DNA of 6,650 nt from contig CAAELX010000006.1 in assembly GCA_900756925.1 (NCBI GenBank), positions 1-6,650 on the forward strand, written 5' to 3'. The stretch is from an uncultured Roseburia sp. GTDB lineage: Bacteria; Bacillota; Clostridia; Lachnospirales; Lachnospiraceae. Numbering within the stretch: the first letter of the stretch is position 1; every line of letters starts with the position of its first letter. Of this stretch, positions 1-6,640 are shown piece after piece. The notes under the pieces are model-generated. The model was not told the origin of the DNA, did no database searches, and saw only the letters and a program-made list of their open reading frames with translations. Position numbers and translations under genes: made by a program.

Positions 1-18
1 AAGACCTTGGGGAGCCGC

Positions 19-99
19 CGGTCCTTAGCGCCCAGCTGCGCAGAGACAGCGGTGGCTGGCCAATAGCCGTGTCACTGCGCAGCTGGACGCTTAGTACCG
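19..99. repeat. 25-bp imperfect inverted repeat (large hairpin)
   Basis: Positions 19-43 pair with 75-99 with three mismatches (23/95, 26/92, 31/87). The inner 12 bases, CAGCTGCGCAG plus one flanking C, pair perfectly. The stem can continue inward as GACA (45-48) with TGTC (70-73), and a small GGCT/AGCC stem (54-57/65-68) can form in the loop. No T-run follows the right arm, so this is not a classical intrinsic terminator. The block is GC-rich and unlike the AT-rich leader just before the first gene. It could be an intergenic palindromic repeat, part of a structured leader RNA, or the 3' structure of a gene left of the window. The pairing is seen directly; the role is unknown. Confidence 0.75.
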
Positions 100-107
100 C
101 TGCGAGC

Positions 108-128
108 GACACGGAGCGAGAGCGTGTC
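108..128. repeat. 6-bp inverted repeat with 9-nt loop
   Basis: GACACG (108-113) and CGTGTC (123-128) form a perfect 6-bp stem around a 9-nt loop, followed by only three T residues and then CACCC. It is too weak and T-poor to call an intrinsic terminator. CGTGTC also occurs at 68-73, so 108-113 could instead pair with that upstream copy. This makes the stem an alternative to the larger hairpin region. Function unknown. Confidence 0.5.
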
Positions 129-198
129 TTTCACCCAAACCGCCCAAGCCCCGGGAACCTCACAACCTAAATATTTAAAATTATAAAGGATCTAAACC

Positions 199-1395
199 AT
201 GAAAAAAATCAAGACACTCCTCCAGGCAGCCATTTTCCTGACCGCTCTGACAATTCCTGCACTCCTGACCAATCTCCTTCCGGATCAGTCGATCTCCCAG
301 ACCGAACGCCGTCCACTGGCAGAATTTCCGTCCTGGACGATAAAGTCCTTCCTGGATAAATCCTACATGACCGACTTGGAGACCGCTCTCCTGGATCACT
401 TCCCGGCAAGAGACATCTTTCGCACCGTAAAAGCCGAAGCTGAGACCAGCCTCCTCGGTAAACAGGATGCAGACGGTTACTACAGGACTTCTGAAGGAAT
501 CTTCCAGATTCAGAACAACTACAGCGGGAAACACATCCGGCATGCTGCGCAAGCCTTTGAAGCCATTGCACAGGAATACTTCCCGGAATCAGCCTGCTAC
601 TATGCCGTGATCCCGGATAAAAGCTTCTATAGAAAAGAGAACACATATCCGTCTCTGAATCAGGAAGATATCCAGAGTATCCTGAAAGAAAACATGCCAT
701 CCGTAATGCCGATCTGCTTGGAAGACCGGCTGTCCATAGAGGATTATTACCGGACAGATCTCCACTGGCGGCAGGAATGCCTCCCTGACGTGGCAGATTT
801 TCTGCTTGCCTCCATGGGGATAACAGGAAATGGGACAGAAAACGGAAAGCAGTTAGAACTCAAAGTCGCTACAGACAACTTCGATGGAGCTTATGCAGCA
901 GCGTCCGCATTTCTGACAGAACCGGATACCGTCCGGTATTACGAGGACAGTATGATCGCCTCCATGCAGGTGTACGATTACGAGAAAAAAGAGTACGTGA
1001 GTGTCTATGCACCGGAGCGCCTCGGGGAAACCGATGATTATGATTTCTTCCTGTGGGGAGCGCGTGCACTGCTTACCATTGAGAATGCGCAGAGCGAAAA
1101 CGATAGAAAGCTTCTGATCTTTCGAGATTCCTTTGCGGGCAGCCTGGCACCGCTTCTGGCGGAAAGTTATAAAACAACTACGTTAGTAGATTTACGTTAT
1201 GTTTCGGTCTCCCATGCGATGGAACTGCTTTCTGATACAAGCTACGAGGATGTCCTTTTTTTATACAGTGCCGACAGCCTCAACAACAGCGACAGTCTCC
1301 GGATTTATTTTCCAACAGAAAAACAGTCAGAAGGAAAAAGAAAGCAGAAAATTGAAAAAAATAAAGGAAATAAAACAATCGTGCAGAATAAATAA
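199..1395 (+). CDS. DHHW/AlgX-like exported protein, probable polysaccharide acyl-transfer related
   Basis: A 398-residue protein with AAAGGA at 185-190, 8 nt before the ATG. The N-terminus (about residues 5-28) is a lysine start plus hydrophobic stretch, reading as an uncleaved anchor or signal peptide, so the bulk should lie outside the membrane. What follows is typical of the DHHW family: SQTERRPLAEFPS near 33-45, then DHFPARD and a GK segment near 65-90. The family signature appears as DLHW (D187, H189, W190) rather than DHHW. A later RDSF (S311), followed by a hydrophobic stretch and VDLRY, matches the serine region of SGNH-like AlgJ/AlgX proteins. D187, H189 and S311 are therefore plausible catalytic residues. 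Family members are linked to O-acetylation of exopolysaccharide or cell-wall polymers; the substrate here is not evident and no MBOAT partner lies in the window. The last 25 residues are basic (8 Lys, 1 Arg) and look like an appended tail. Family call fairly sure, biochemical role inferred. Confidence 0.8.
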   Translation: MKKIKTLLQAAIFLTALTIPALLTNLLPDQSISQTERRPLAEFPSWTIKSFLDKSYMTDLETALLDHFPARDIFRTVKAEAETSLLGKQDADGYYRTSEGIFQIQNNYSGKHIRHAAQAFEAIAQEYFPESACYYAVIPDKSFYRKENTYPSLNQEDIQSILKENMPSVMPICLEDRLSIEDYYRTDLHWRQECLPDVADFLLASMGITGNGTENGKQLELKVATDNFDGAYAAASAFLTEPDTVRYYEDSMIASMQVYDYEKKEYVSVYAPERLGETDDYDFFLWGARALLTIENAQSENDRKLLIFRDSFAGSLAPLLAESYKTTTLVDLRYVSVSHAMELLSDTSYEDVLFLYSADSLNNSDSLRIYFPTEKQSEGKRKQKIEKNKGNKTIVQNK

Positions 1396-1429
1396 TATGT
1401 AGGCTGTCAGAAAATCCAAACAGGATGAA

Positions 1430-1438
1430 AGAGGTGAT
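1430..1438 (+). promoter_or_regulatory. Shine-Dalgarno site that sets the dgt start
   Basis: AAGAGGTGA lies just before the ATG at 1443 and is almost fully complementary to the 16S rRNA 3' end. An in-frame ATG at 1425 lies upstream of this site, so a start there would translate through the Shine-Dalgarno itself and has no comparable site of its own. The 1443 start is therefore preferred. The 47-nt gap after the preceding gene shows no clear terminator or well-spaced -35/-10 pair. Confidence 0.8.
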
Positions 1439-1442
1439 ACCT

Positions 1443-2456
1443 ATGACAATAAGAGAAGAGCTCGAGAGAATGGAGCAGGAGACACTAAGCCCTTATGCGA
1501 CATTGAGTGTGAACACGCGTGGAAGGGACAGGGAGGAAGAACCCTGCGATGTGCGCCCTGTGTTTCAGAGAGATCGGGACAGGATTCTGCACTGTAAGGC
1601 ATTCCGGAGGCTGAAGAATAAGACACAGGTCTTTCTGACACCGATGGGAGATCATTACAGAACAAGATTATCACATACATTAGAGGTATCCCAGAATGCG
1701 AGGACGATCGCGAAAGCACTCCGACTGAACGAAGATTTAGTGGAAGCAATCGCATTAGGACACGATCTGGGGCATACTCCATTTGGACATGCAGGCGAGC
1801 AGGCGCTCAATAAGATCTGTGAGGACGGATTCAGGCACAACGAGCAGAGCGTGCGGATTGTGGAGAAGCTTGAGAAGAATGGAAAGGGACTGAATTTAAC
1901 CTGGGAGGTGCGGGATGGTATTTTAAACCATCAGACGAAGTCCATGCCGCATACGCTAGAAGGAAAAGTTGTGCGCCTGTCTGACAAGATCGCCTATGTC
2001 TACCATGACGTGGATGATGCCATCCGGGCAGAAATTCTGACCGAGGAAGATATTCCACTGGAAATCCGCAAAATTTTAGGGTATACTACAAAACAGCGCC
2101 TCAACACGCTGATACATAATGTCATCAAGAACAGCATGGGAAAAGACGATATCCGCATGTCAGAGGAGGTAGAGGCAGCTATGTATGAGCTGCGCCACTT
2201 CATGTTCGAGCATGTATACACGAATCCGGTTGCAAAGGGCGAGGAAGTGAAGGCGAAGGCAATGATCGGACAGCTTTTTGACTTCTACAGTGTCCATATC
2301 GATTATATGCCGGGCAAATATCTGGCCATGATAGATGCCGGGGAGACAAAGCAGCGTGTTGTCTGCGATTACATTGCCGGTATGACGGATCAGTATGCCA
2401 TTACAAAGTTTGGCGAGTACTTCCTGCCGCGGGCCTGGCAGGTAGATGGCTATTAA
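1443..2456 (+). CDS. dgt: dGTP triphosphohydrolase-like HD-domain protein
   Basis: A 337-residue HD-superfamily hydrolase of the dGTPase family, which cleaves dGTP or other dNTPs to nucleoside plus triphosphate and so adjusts the cytoplasmic dNTP pool. Numbered from the ATG at 1443, the metal-binding set is complete: H78 in RLSHTLEV, H107-D108 in GHDLGHTPFGHAGE, and D181 in RLSDKIAYVYHD. The N-terminal FRRLKNKTQVF (54-64) and the DHYRTRLSHT segment (70-79) are characteristic of dGTPases rather than general HD phosphatases. The length fits the short Gram-positive type and is well under that of E. coli Dgt (about 500 residues), so true substrate preference cannot be read from sequence. It ends 21 nt before dnaG and is very likely co-transcribed with it, linking dNTP supply to primer synthesis. 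The start choice follows the ribosome-binding site at 1430-1438. Confidence 0.93.
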   Translation: MTIREELERMEQETLSPYATLSVNTRGRDREEEPCDVRPVFQRDRDRILHCKAFRRLKNKTQVFLTPMGDHYRTRLSHTLEVSQNARTIAKALRLNEDLVEAIALGHDLGHTPFGHAGEQALNKICEDGFRHNEQSVRIVEKLEKNGKGLNLTWEVRDGILNHQTKSMPHTLEGKVVRLSDKIAYVYHDVDDAIRAEILTEEDIPLEIRKILGYTTKQRLNTLIHNVIKNSMGKDDIRMSEEVEAAMYELRHFMFEHVYTNPVAKGEEVKAKAMIGQLFDFYSVHIDYMPGKYLAMIDAGETKQRVVCDYIAGMTDQYAITKFGEYFLPRAWQVDGY

Positions 2457-2477
2457 AAAGAGAGGAGCGGCGCAGGA

Positions 2478-4286
2478 ATGCCATATTTTTCAGATGATAT
2501 CATAGAAGAAGTGCGTTCAAGGAATGACATCGTGGATGTGATCGGGCAGTATGTGCATCTGACCAAAAAGGGAAGCACTTATTTTGGGCTGTGCCCATTT
2601 CATAATGAAAAGACAGGCTCTTTTTCTGTATCGCCGAATAAGCAGATGTATTACTGCTTCGGCTGCGGTGCGGGAGGAAATGTATTTACCTTCCTCATGC
2701 AGTATGAGAACTTTACATTCTCGGAGGCGATGGAAGCGTTGGCTGACCGGTCCGGTGTGACACTGCCGAAGCAGGAATATTCGGCGGCGCAGAGACGGGA
2801 AGCCGATAAGAAACAGAGAATTTTAGAGATTAATAAGGAAGCAGCGCGTTATTTTTACACGCTGCTGCGCAATGAAAGGGGAAAGCATGCCCTCGCCTAT
2901 TTCAAGAAGAGGGAGCTCTCCGATGAGACAATGCGGAAGTTCGGTCTCGGCTATTCGGATCAGTACAGCGATGACCTCTACCGTTACCTGAAAGCGAAAG
3001 GGTATGAGGATGAGATTTTAAAAGAATCCGGGCTTGTCACAATTGATGAGCGAAGAGGAGGCTACGATAAGTTCTGGAACCGTGCCATGTTCCCGATTAT
3101 GGATGTACATAATAAAGTGATCGGGTTCGGTGGACGTGTAATGGGAGACGGCGAGCCGAAGTATCTGAACTCTCCGGAGACCCCTGTTTTTGACAAGAGC
3201 CGCAATCTGTTCGGGTTGAACTTTGCGCGGGTGACAAAGAAGCCGCAGCTGCTGTTGTGCGAGGGATATATGGATGTAATCGCTCTCCATCAGGCAGGCT
3301 TTGACAATGCGGTGGCGTCTCTTGGAACGGCGCTTACGACCGGGCATGCGAGCTTGTTGAAGCGCTACACGAAAGAAATATATTTAACATATGACAGCGA
3401 TGGTGCTGGGGTGAAGGCGGCGCTTCGTGCAATTCCGATTTTGAAGGCGGTCGGTATCACGACGAAGGTGATCAATATGCGCCCGTATAAGGATCCCGAT
3501 GAGTTCATTAAGGCACTCGGGGCGGATGCCTATCAGGAGCGGATCGACCATGCAGAGAATAGTTTCCTGTTTGAGATCCGGATTTTAGAGCAGCAGTATG
3601 ACCTGACAGATCCGGAAGGCAAAGCTTCCTTTTATAATGAGGTGGCGAAGAAGCTGTGCTCCTTCACAGAGAAGATCGAGCGTGATATTTACGTGGAGGC
3701 GGTCGCGGCGAAGTATCTGCTTCCGGTGGAGGATTTGCAGAGGTTAGTCGGACGGTATGGCATGCAGATGTCCGGCATGCAGCAAAAAGAGCCGGCAGCA
3801 CCACTTAAGAGCGGCGTCAACGAGCAGAAGGAGAAGACAAGAGGGCTGAGGAAAGAAGACGGAATGAGAAAATCCCAGAAGCTGCTTTTGACCTGGCTGA
3901 TCGAGAATGCCGGACTTTATCAGAAGATCAGAAAATATATCACTCCTGCTGATTTTACAGAGGAGATTTACCATAGAGCGGCGGAGATTCTGTTTGGGCA
4001 GTTCGAGGAGACAGGATCTGCCAATCCGGCGAAGATCGTGAGCATGTTTCCGGAGGAAGAGGAACAGAAAGAGATTGCCGCACTGTTCAATGCCAGAATC
4101 CATGAAGTGGAATCGAAAGAGGACATGGAAAAGGCATTAAAGGAGACAATTGTAAGAATTAAGCAAAACAGCATTGAGTACCGGTCGAAGCATTTGCCAC
4201 CGACTGATTTAGAAGGGCTGATGAAGCTTGTGAATGACAAGCGGAACCTTGAGGAATTAGAGAAACTGCATATTTCCATTGATTAA
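2478..4286 (+). CDS. dnaG: DNA primase DnaG
   Basis: A 602-residue bacterial primase that makes RNA primers at the replication fork and is recruited by the replicative helicase. The N-terminal CHC2 zinc-binding domain is intact (C39, H42, C60, C63, in CPFHNEKTGSF and YYCFGCGAGG). The usual TPSF reads TGSF here, a change next to but not in the zinc ligands. The RNA polymerase core follows: FGGRVMGDGEPKYLNSPET near 217-235, then the TOPRIM domain with E262 in CEGYMDV and the metal-binding pair D306/D308 in YDSDGAG. A charged linker around 430-460 leads to a C-terminal helicase-binding region (about 465-602), which is the least conserved part. AGAGGAG near 2460-2466 precedes the ATG. It lies between dgt (21 nt) and rpoD (36-nt gap), the classical macromolecular-synthesis operon position. 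Length is normal and no damage is seen. Confidence 0.98.
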   Translation: MPYFSDDIIEEVRSRNDIVDVIGQYVHLTKKGSTYFGLCPFHNEKTGSFSVSPNKQMYYCFGCGAGGNVFTFLMQYENFTFSEAMEALADRSGVTLPKQEYSAAQRREADKKQRILEINKEAARYFYTLLRNERGKHALAYFKKRELSDETMRKFGLGYSDQYSDDLYRYLKAKGYEDEILKESGLVTIDERRGGYDKFWNRAMFPIMDVHNKVIGFGGRVMGDGEPKYLNSPETPVFDKSRNLFGLNFARVTKKPQLLLCEGYMDVIALHQAGFDNAVASLGTALTTGHASLLKRYTKEIYLTYDSDGAGVKAALRAIPILKAVGITTKVINMRPYKDPDEFIKALGADAYQERIDHAENSFLFEIRILEQQYDLTDPEGKASFYNEVAKKLCSFTEKIERDIYVEAVAAKYLLPVEDLQRLVGRYGMQMSGMQQKEPAAPLKSGVNEQKEKTRGLRKEDGMRKSQKLLLTWLIENAGLYQKIRKYITPADFTEEIYHRAAEILFGQFEETGSANPAKIVSMFPEEEEQKEIAALFNARIHEVESKEDMEKALKETIVRIKQNSIEYRSKHLPPTDLEGLMKLVNDKRNLEELEKLHISID

Positions 4287-4307
4287 GGACAAAATAGTAG
4301 AAAACTT

Positions 4308-4313
4308 GAGAGG
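4308..4313 (+). promoter_or_regulatory. Shine-Dalgarno site that sets the rpoD start
   Basis: GAGAGG ends 9 nt before the ATG at 4323. An in-frame ATG at 4314 directly abuts the same GAGAGG and would leave no spacer, so 4323 is the better start. A third in-frame ATG at 4377 also has purines upstream and cannot be fully excluded. Confidence 0.75.
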
Positions 4314-4322
4314 ATGAAACAA

Positions 4323-5603
4323 ATGGCAAAAAAAACAGAAAACGATGTGAAAAACACCCAGAAAGAGGAAAACGTGATGGATGAAGCTGCAAGGGAGAAA
4401 TTCCAGCAGAAGTTAAAAGAACTGTTAGCTCTCGCAAAGAAAAAGAAGAACATGTTAGAGTACCAGGAAATCAGTGACTTCTTTGCTGACATGCAGTTAG
4501 ATGCGGAACAGTTTGAGAAGATCTTAGATTACTTAGAAGCCAACAACATCGACGTGCTCCGTATTACAGAGGATGACAGTGACGAGGATATCCTGCTTGA
4601 TGTGGACGACGACGAGGAGATCGAGGTGGAGAAGATCGACCTGTCTGTTCCGGAGGGCGTATCCATTGAGGATCCAGTTCGTATGTACTTAAAAGAGATC
4701 GGAAAAGTTCCGCTTTTGAGTGCGGAGGAAGAGATTGACCTCGCCCAGAAGATGGAGGCGGGAGCGGTTGCCAAAGAGAAGATCGCAATCTTAAAGAAAC
4801 GTCAGGAGACCGCTTCTGAGGAAGAGGAGGAAGAGATCGAAGAGGAGATTAAGTCTTTACAGAAAGACTTAAATGCCGGTGATGAGGCGAAGAAACGTCT
4901 TGCTGAGGCAAACTTGCGACTGGTTGTATCTATTGCAAAGAGATATGTCGGACGAGGCATGTTATTCCTCGACCTGATCCAGGAAGGTAACCTGGGTCTT
5001 ATTAAGGCTGTGGAAAAATTCGATTACCGCAAGGGATATAAGTTCTCCACCTACGCAACCTGGTGGATCCGTCAGGCGATTACAAGAGCGATCGCAGACC
5101 AGGCAAGAACAATCCGTATCCCGGTTCACATGGTTGAGACCATCAATAAGTTAATCCGTGTGTCCAGACAGCTGCTGCAGGAATTAGGTCGTGAACCAAG
5201 CCCGGAGGAGATCGCAGCAGAGATGAATATGCCGGTAGAGCGTGTGCGCGAGATCTTAAAGATCTCCCAGGAGCCGGTATCCTTAGAAACTCCGATCGGT
5301 GAGGAGGAAGACAGCCATTTAGGAGATTTCATCCAGGATGATAACGTGCCGGTACCGGCAGATGCCGCAGCATTCACCCTGCTCAAGGAACAGTTAGAGG
5401 AGGTACTCGGAACCCTGACCGAGAGAGAGCAGAAAGTACTGACACTCCGCTTCGGCCTTGAGGACGGACGTGCGAGAACCTTAGAGGAAGTCGGCAAAGA
5501 GTTCAACGTTACCCGTGAGCGTATCCGTCAGATTGAGGCAAAGGCGCTCCGTAAGCTCCGCCATCCGAGCAGAAGCCGTAAGTTAAAGGACTACTTAGAG
5601 TAA
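4323..5603 (+). CDS. rpoD: primary (housekeeping) sigma factor RpoD/SigA
   Basis: A 426-residue group 1 sigma-70 factor that directs RNA polymerase to housekeeping promoters. Domains, numbered from 4323: a 1.1-like N-terminal region (about 15-85) followed by an acidic stretch, region 1.2 ([11 protein letters not shown], from 117), region 2 (from R192, with [35 protein letters not shown] and [14 protein letters not shown]), region 3 (about 266-340, with [10 protein letters not shown]) and region 4 (about 360-426, with [16 protein letters not shown] and the [18 protein letters not shown] helix-turn-helix). All core-binding and -10/-35 recognition parts look intact. Between regions 1.2 and 2 lies an extra segment of about 38 residues (148-185), with a run of six glutamates at 166-171 and probable helical character. 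The gene follows dnaG by 36 nt and its TAA overlaps the ATG of trmK by one base. No internal promoter is evident. Identification is certain; only the exact start is open. Confidence 0.98.
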   Translation: MAKKTENDVKNTQKEENVMDEAAREKFQQKLKELLALAKKKKNMLEYQEISDFFADMQLDAEQFEKILDYLEANNIDVLRITEDDSDEDILLDVDDDEEIEVEKIDLSVPEGVSIEDPVRMYLKEIGKVPLLSAEEEIDLAQKMEAGAVAKEKIAILKKRQETASEEEEEEIEEEIKSLQKDLNAGDEAKKRLAEANLRLVVSIAKRYVGRGMLFLDLIQEGNLGLIKAVEKFDYRKGYKFSTYATWWIRQAITRAIADQARTIRIPVHMVETINKLIRVSRQLLQELGREPSPEEIAAEMNMPVERVREILKISQEPVSLETPIGEEEDSHLGDFIQDDNVPVPADAAAFTLLKEQLEEVLGTLTEREQKVLTLRFGLEDGRARTLEEVGKEFNVTRERIRQIEAKALRKLRHPSRSRKLKDYLE

Positions 5604-6319
5604 TGGTAAAGATTTCAGAACGCCTTACCATGGCGGCATCGCTTGTGTCAGACGGGGGTGTGTTAGCAGACGTAGGAACAGATCATGGATATGTTCCCAT
5701 TTATCTGTTACAGCAGAGGCGGATCCCGCGCGCGATTGCGATGGATATCAACAGGGGACCATTAGAGCGGGCGAAGGAACACAGCAGGCTTTACGGGTTA
5801 GAGGAATACATAGACCTGCGTCTCTCGGATGGTGTGAATGCATTGAAGCCTGAGGAGGCAGACTCCATTCTGATCGCCGGGATGGGCGGTGGTCTCGTGA
5901 TGCATATTTTAGAGGATGGAAAAGAAGTGTGCCATAGGGCAAAAGAACTGATCTTGCAGCCACAGTCAGAGTTAGAACGTGTGCGGGCATTTCTCCGGGA
6001 GAACGGTTACCGGATCCTTGCGGAGGAGATAGTACTCGAGGAGGAGAAGTTCTATCCGATGATGAAAGTCTGCCATACCGGTGAACTGTCCACAGAGGAG
6101 GATGTGGATTTGTTGAAATTATCCAATCTTTACGGTGGTTTACTGTTACAGAACAGGCACCCGGTGTTGAAAAGCTACCTCGAGCGGGAGAATACCATCT
6201 ACACAGGCATCCGGGAAGGATTGAAGAGACAGCCGCAGTCGGAGAAGATCGTGGCGCGGATTGCTGGGGTGGAAGAAGTGCTAAGATGGAACGGGAAGGC
6301 ACGGAGGCTGTATGAATAA
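5603..6319 (+). CDS. trmK: tRNA (adenine(22)-N(1))-methyltransferase TrmK
   Basis: A 238-residue class I SAM-dependent methyltransferase of the TrmK (YqfN) family, which methylates N1 of adenine 22 in the D-loop region of certain tRNAs. The SAM-binding motif is ADVGTDHGYVP (22-32), an acidic residue for the ribose follows in AMDIN (D48), LSDG lies at 74-77, and the family-specific IAGMGG at 91-96 forms the catalytic loop. ILQPQ and the later EEEKFYPMMKV are also typical. The C-terminal part (about 160-238) is helical and Arg/Lys/Glu-rich, matching the coiled-coil-like extension of the family. Its ATG shares one base with the rpoD stop (TAATG), so translation is probably coupled; AAAGGA lies at 5585-5590. 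Length is normal. In many Firmicutes a Nif3-family gene follows directly, but none is seen here. Confidence 0.96.
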   Translation: MVKISERLTMAASLVSDGGVLADVGTDHGYVPIYLLQQRRIPRAIAMDINRGPLERAKEHSRLYGLEEYIDLRLSDGVNALKPEEADSILIAGMGGGLVMHILEDGKEVCHRAKELILQPQSELERVRAFLRENGYRILAEEIVLEEEKFYPMMKVCHTGELSTEEDVDLLKLSNLYGGLLLQNRHPVLKSYLERENTIYTGIREGLKRQPQSEKIVARIAGVEEVLRWNGKARRLYE

Positions 6320-6376
6320 AAAAACTGTTAAGATTGAAAATACAGAGCCCTTATGATAAAATAAACAATTGCATCA

Positions 6377-6420
6377 GGCGTAAAAAGGGCGTAAAAGAAA
6401 TCGAAAGAAAGGCGAAAACC
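6377..6420 (+). repeat. direct repeat copy A (GGCGTAAAA doublet plus CGAAAACC)
   Basis: GGCGTAAAAA (6377-6386) is followed directly by GGGCGTAAAA (6387-6396), and after a short purine-rich stretch by CGAAAACC (6413-6420). The same order of elements recurs in copy B at 6604-6640 in the same orientation, with about 8 fewer bases before CGAAAACC. It begins 57 bases after the trmK stop. Confidence 0.5.
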
Positions 6421-6441
6421 CTGATAAAGCAAAGGTTTTCG
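6413..6441. repeat. 8-bp perfect inverted repeat, 13-nt spacer
   Basis: CGAAAACC (6413-6420) and GGTTTTCG (6434-6441) are perfect inverted copies around a 13-nt spacer. GGACAGG follows rather than T residues, so it is not a standard plus-strand terminator. A similar AAAACC-N12-GGTTTT unit lies at 6525-6548. Paired inverted sites like this could be recombinase core-type or other protein-binding sites; that role is inferred. Confidence 0.6.
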
Positions 6442-6524
6442 GACAGGTAAAATACATTATGAAATTAGGTATCGTTGTAAATTAGCCTTTTTTCATAAAT
6501 CTATATACCTCAATAAAAGTCCGT

Positions 6525-6548
6525 AAAACCGCATGGTTACAAGGTTTT
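6525..6548. repeat. 6-bp inverted repeat AAAACC-N12-GGTTTT
   Basis: AAAACC (6525-6530) pairs with GGTTTT (6543-6548); a nested AACC/GGTT stem around GCAT (6527-6530/6535-6538) is an alternative fold. Two further T residues follow. It repeats the arrangement of the stronger inverted repeat at 6413-6441. It could be a weak terminator or a recombination core site. Confidence 0.45.
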
Positions 6549-6561
6549 TTAAAATTGTAAA

Positions 6562-6600
6562 TTCATAAAACTTCATACAAAATCATATACTTTCATGCCA
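6562..6600 (+). repeat. tandem array of four 10-bp TTCATA-like units
   Basis: Units begin at 6562, 6572, 6582 and 6592: TTCATAAAAC, TTCATACAAA, ATCATATACT and TTCATGCCA. The conserved part is TCAT at exactly one helical turn, so all units face the same side of the DNA. A separate TTCATAAA lies at 6492, exactly 70 bp before the first unit. Such phased short repeats are typical of protein-binding arrays, such as integrase arm-type sites or iterons. The repeat is seen directly; the binding protein is unknown. Confidence 0.65.
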
Positions 6601-6603
6601 TTT

Positions 6604-6640
6604 GGGTGTAGAAATGGGTGTAAAAAGATAGTCGAAAACC
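6604..6640 (+). repeat. direct repeat copy B (GGGTGTA doublet plus CGAAAACC)
   Basis: GGGTGTAGAAAT (6604-6615) and GGGTGTAAAAAG (6616-6627) are tandem 12-bp units, followed by CGAAAACC (6633-6640). The block matches copy A at 6377-6420 in order and orientation, with C-to-T differences in the GGYGTA core. On the minus strand the doublet reads as two TP pairs (FTPISTP), so it may be the end of a coding region rather than a binding site. Confidence 0.5.

Noticed and set aside
1..198. tRNA or other known structured RNA in the GC-rich leader
   Set aside because: No T-loop GGTTCRA motif, no acceptor/anticodon arrangement, and no recognised riboswitch core.
181..700. Long minus-strand open frames opposite the DHHW gene
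   Set aside because: They overlap the well-supported plus-strand gene, have no ribosome-binding site and low-complexity, family-less translations.
1352..1398. TTGAAA and TAATAT as a promoter for the dgt operon
   Set aside because: The spacing between the two boxes is far beyond the usual 16-18 bp, and no better-spaced pair is visible.
1199..1402. 67-codon plus-strand frame overlapping the 3' end of the DHHW gene
   Set aside because: Out of frame with the real gene, no ribosome-binding site, and no recognisable protein character.
4159..4492. Minus-strand frames across the dnaG/rpoD junction
   Set aside because: Phe/Ser-rich antisense products of lysine- and glutamate-rich coding sequence, with no start signals.
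5748..6302. 184-codon minus-strand frame opposite trmK
   Set aside because: Pro/Ser/Arg-rich translation typical of an antisense shadow; the TrmK motifs on the plus strand are decisive.
6312..6356. 14-codon ORF overlapping the trmK stop
   Set aside because: Too short and with no family resemblance; kept only as context for the missing Nif3 gene.
6347..6390. GCCCTT ... AAGGGC as a terminator after trmK
   Set aside because: Only 6 bp with a 32-nt loop and no T-run after it.
6562..6600. CRISPR array
   Set aside because: Units are 10 bp with no unique spacers between them.
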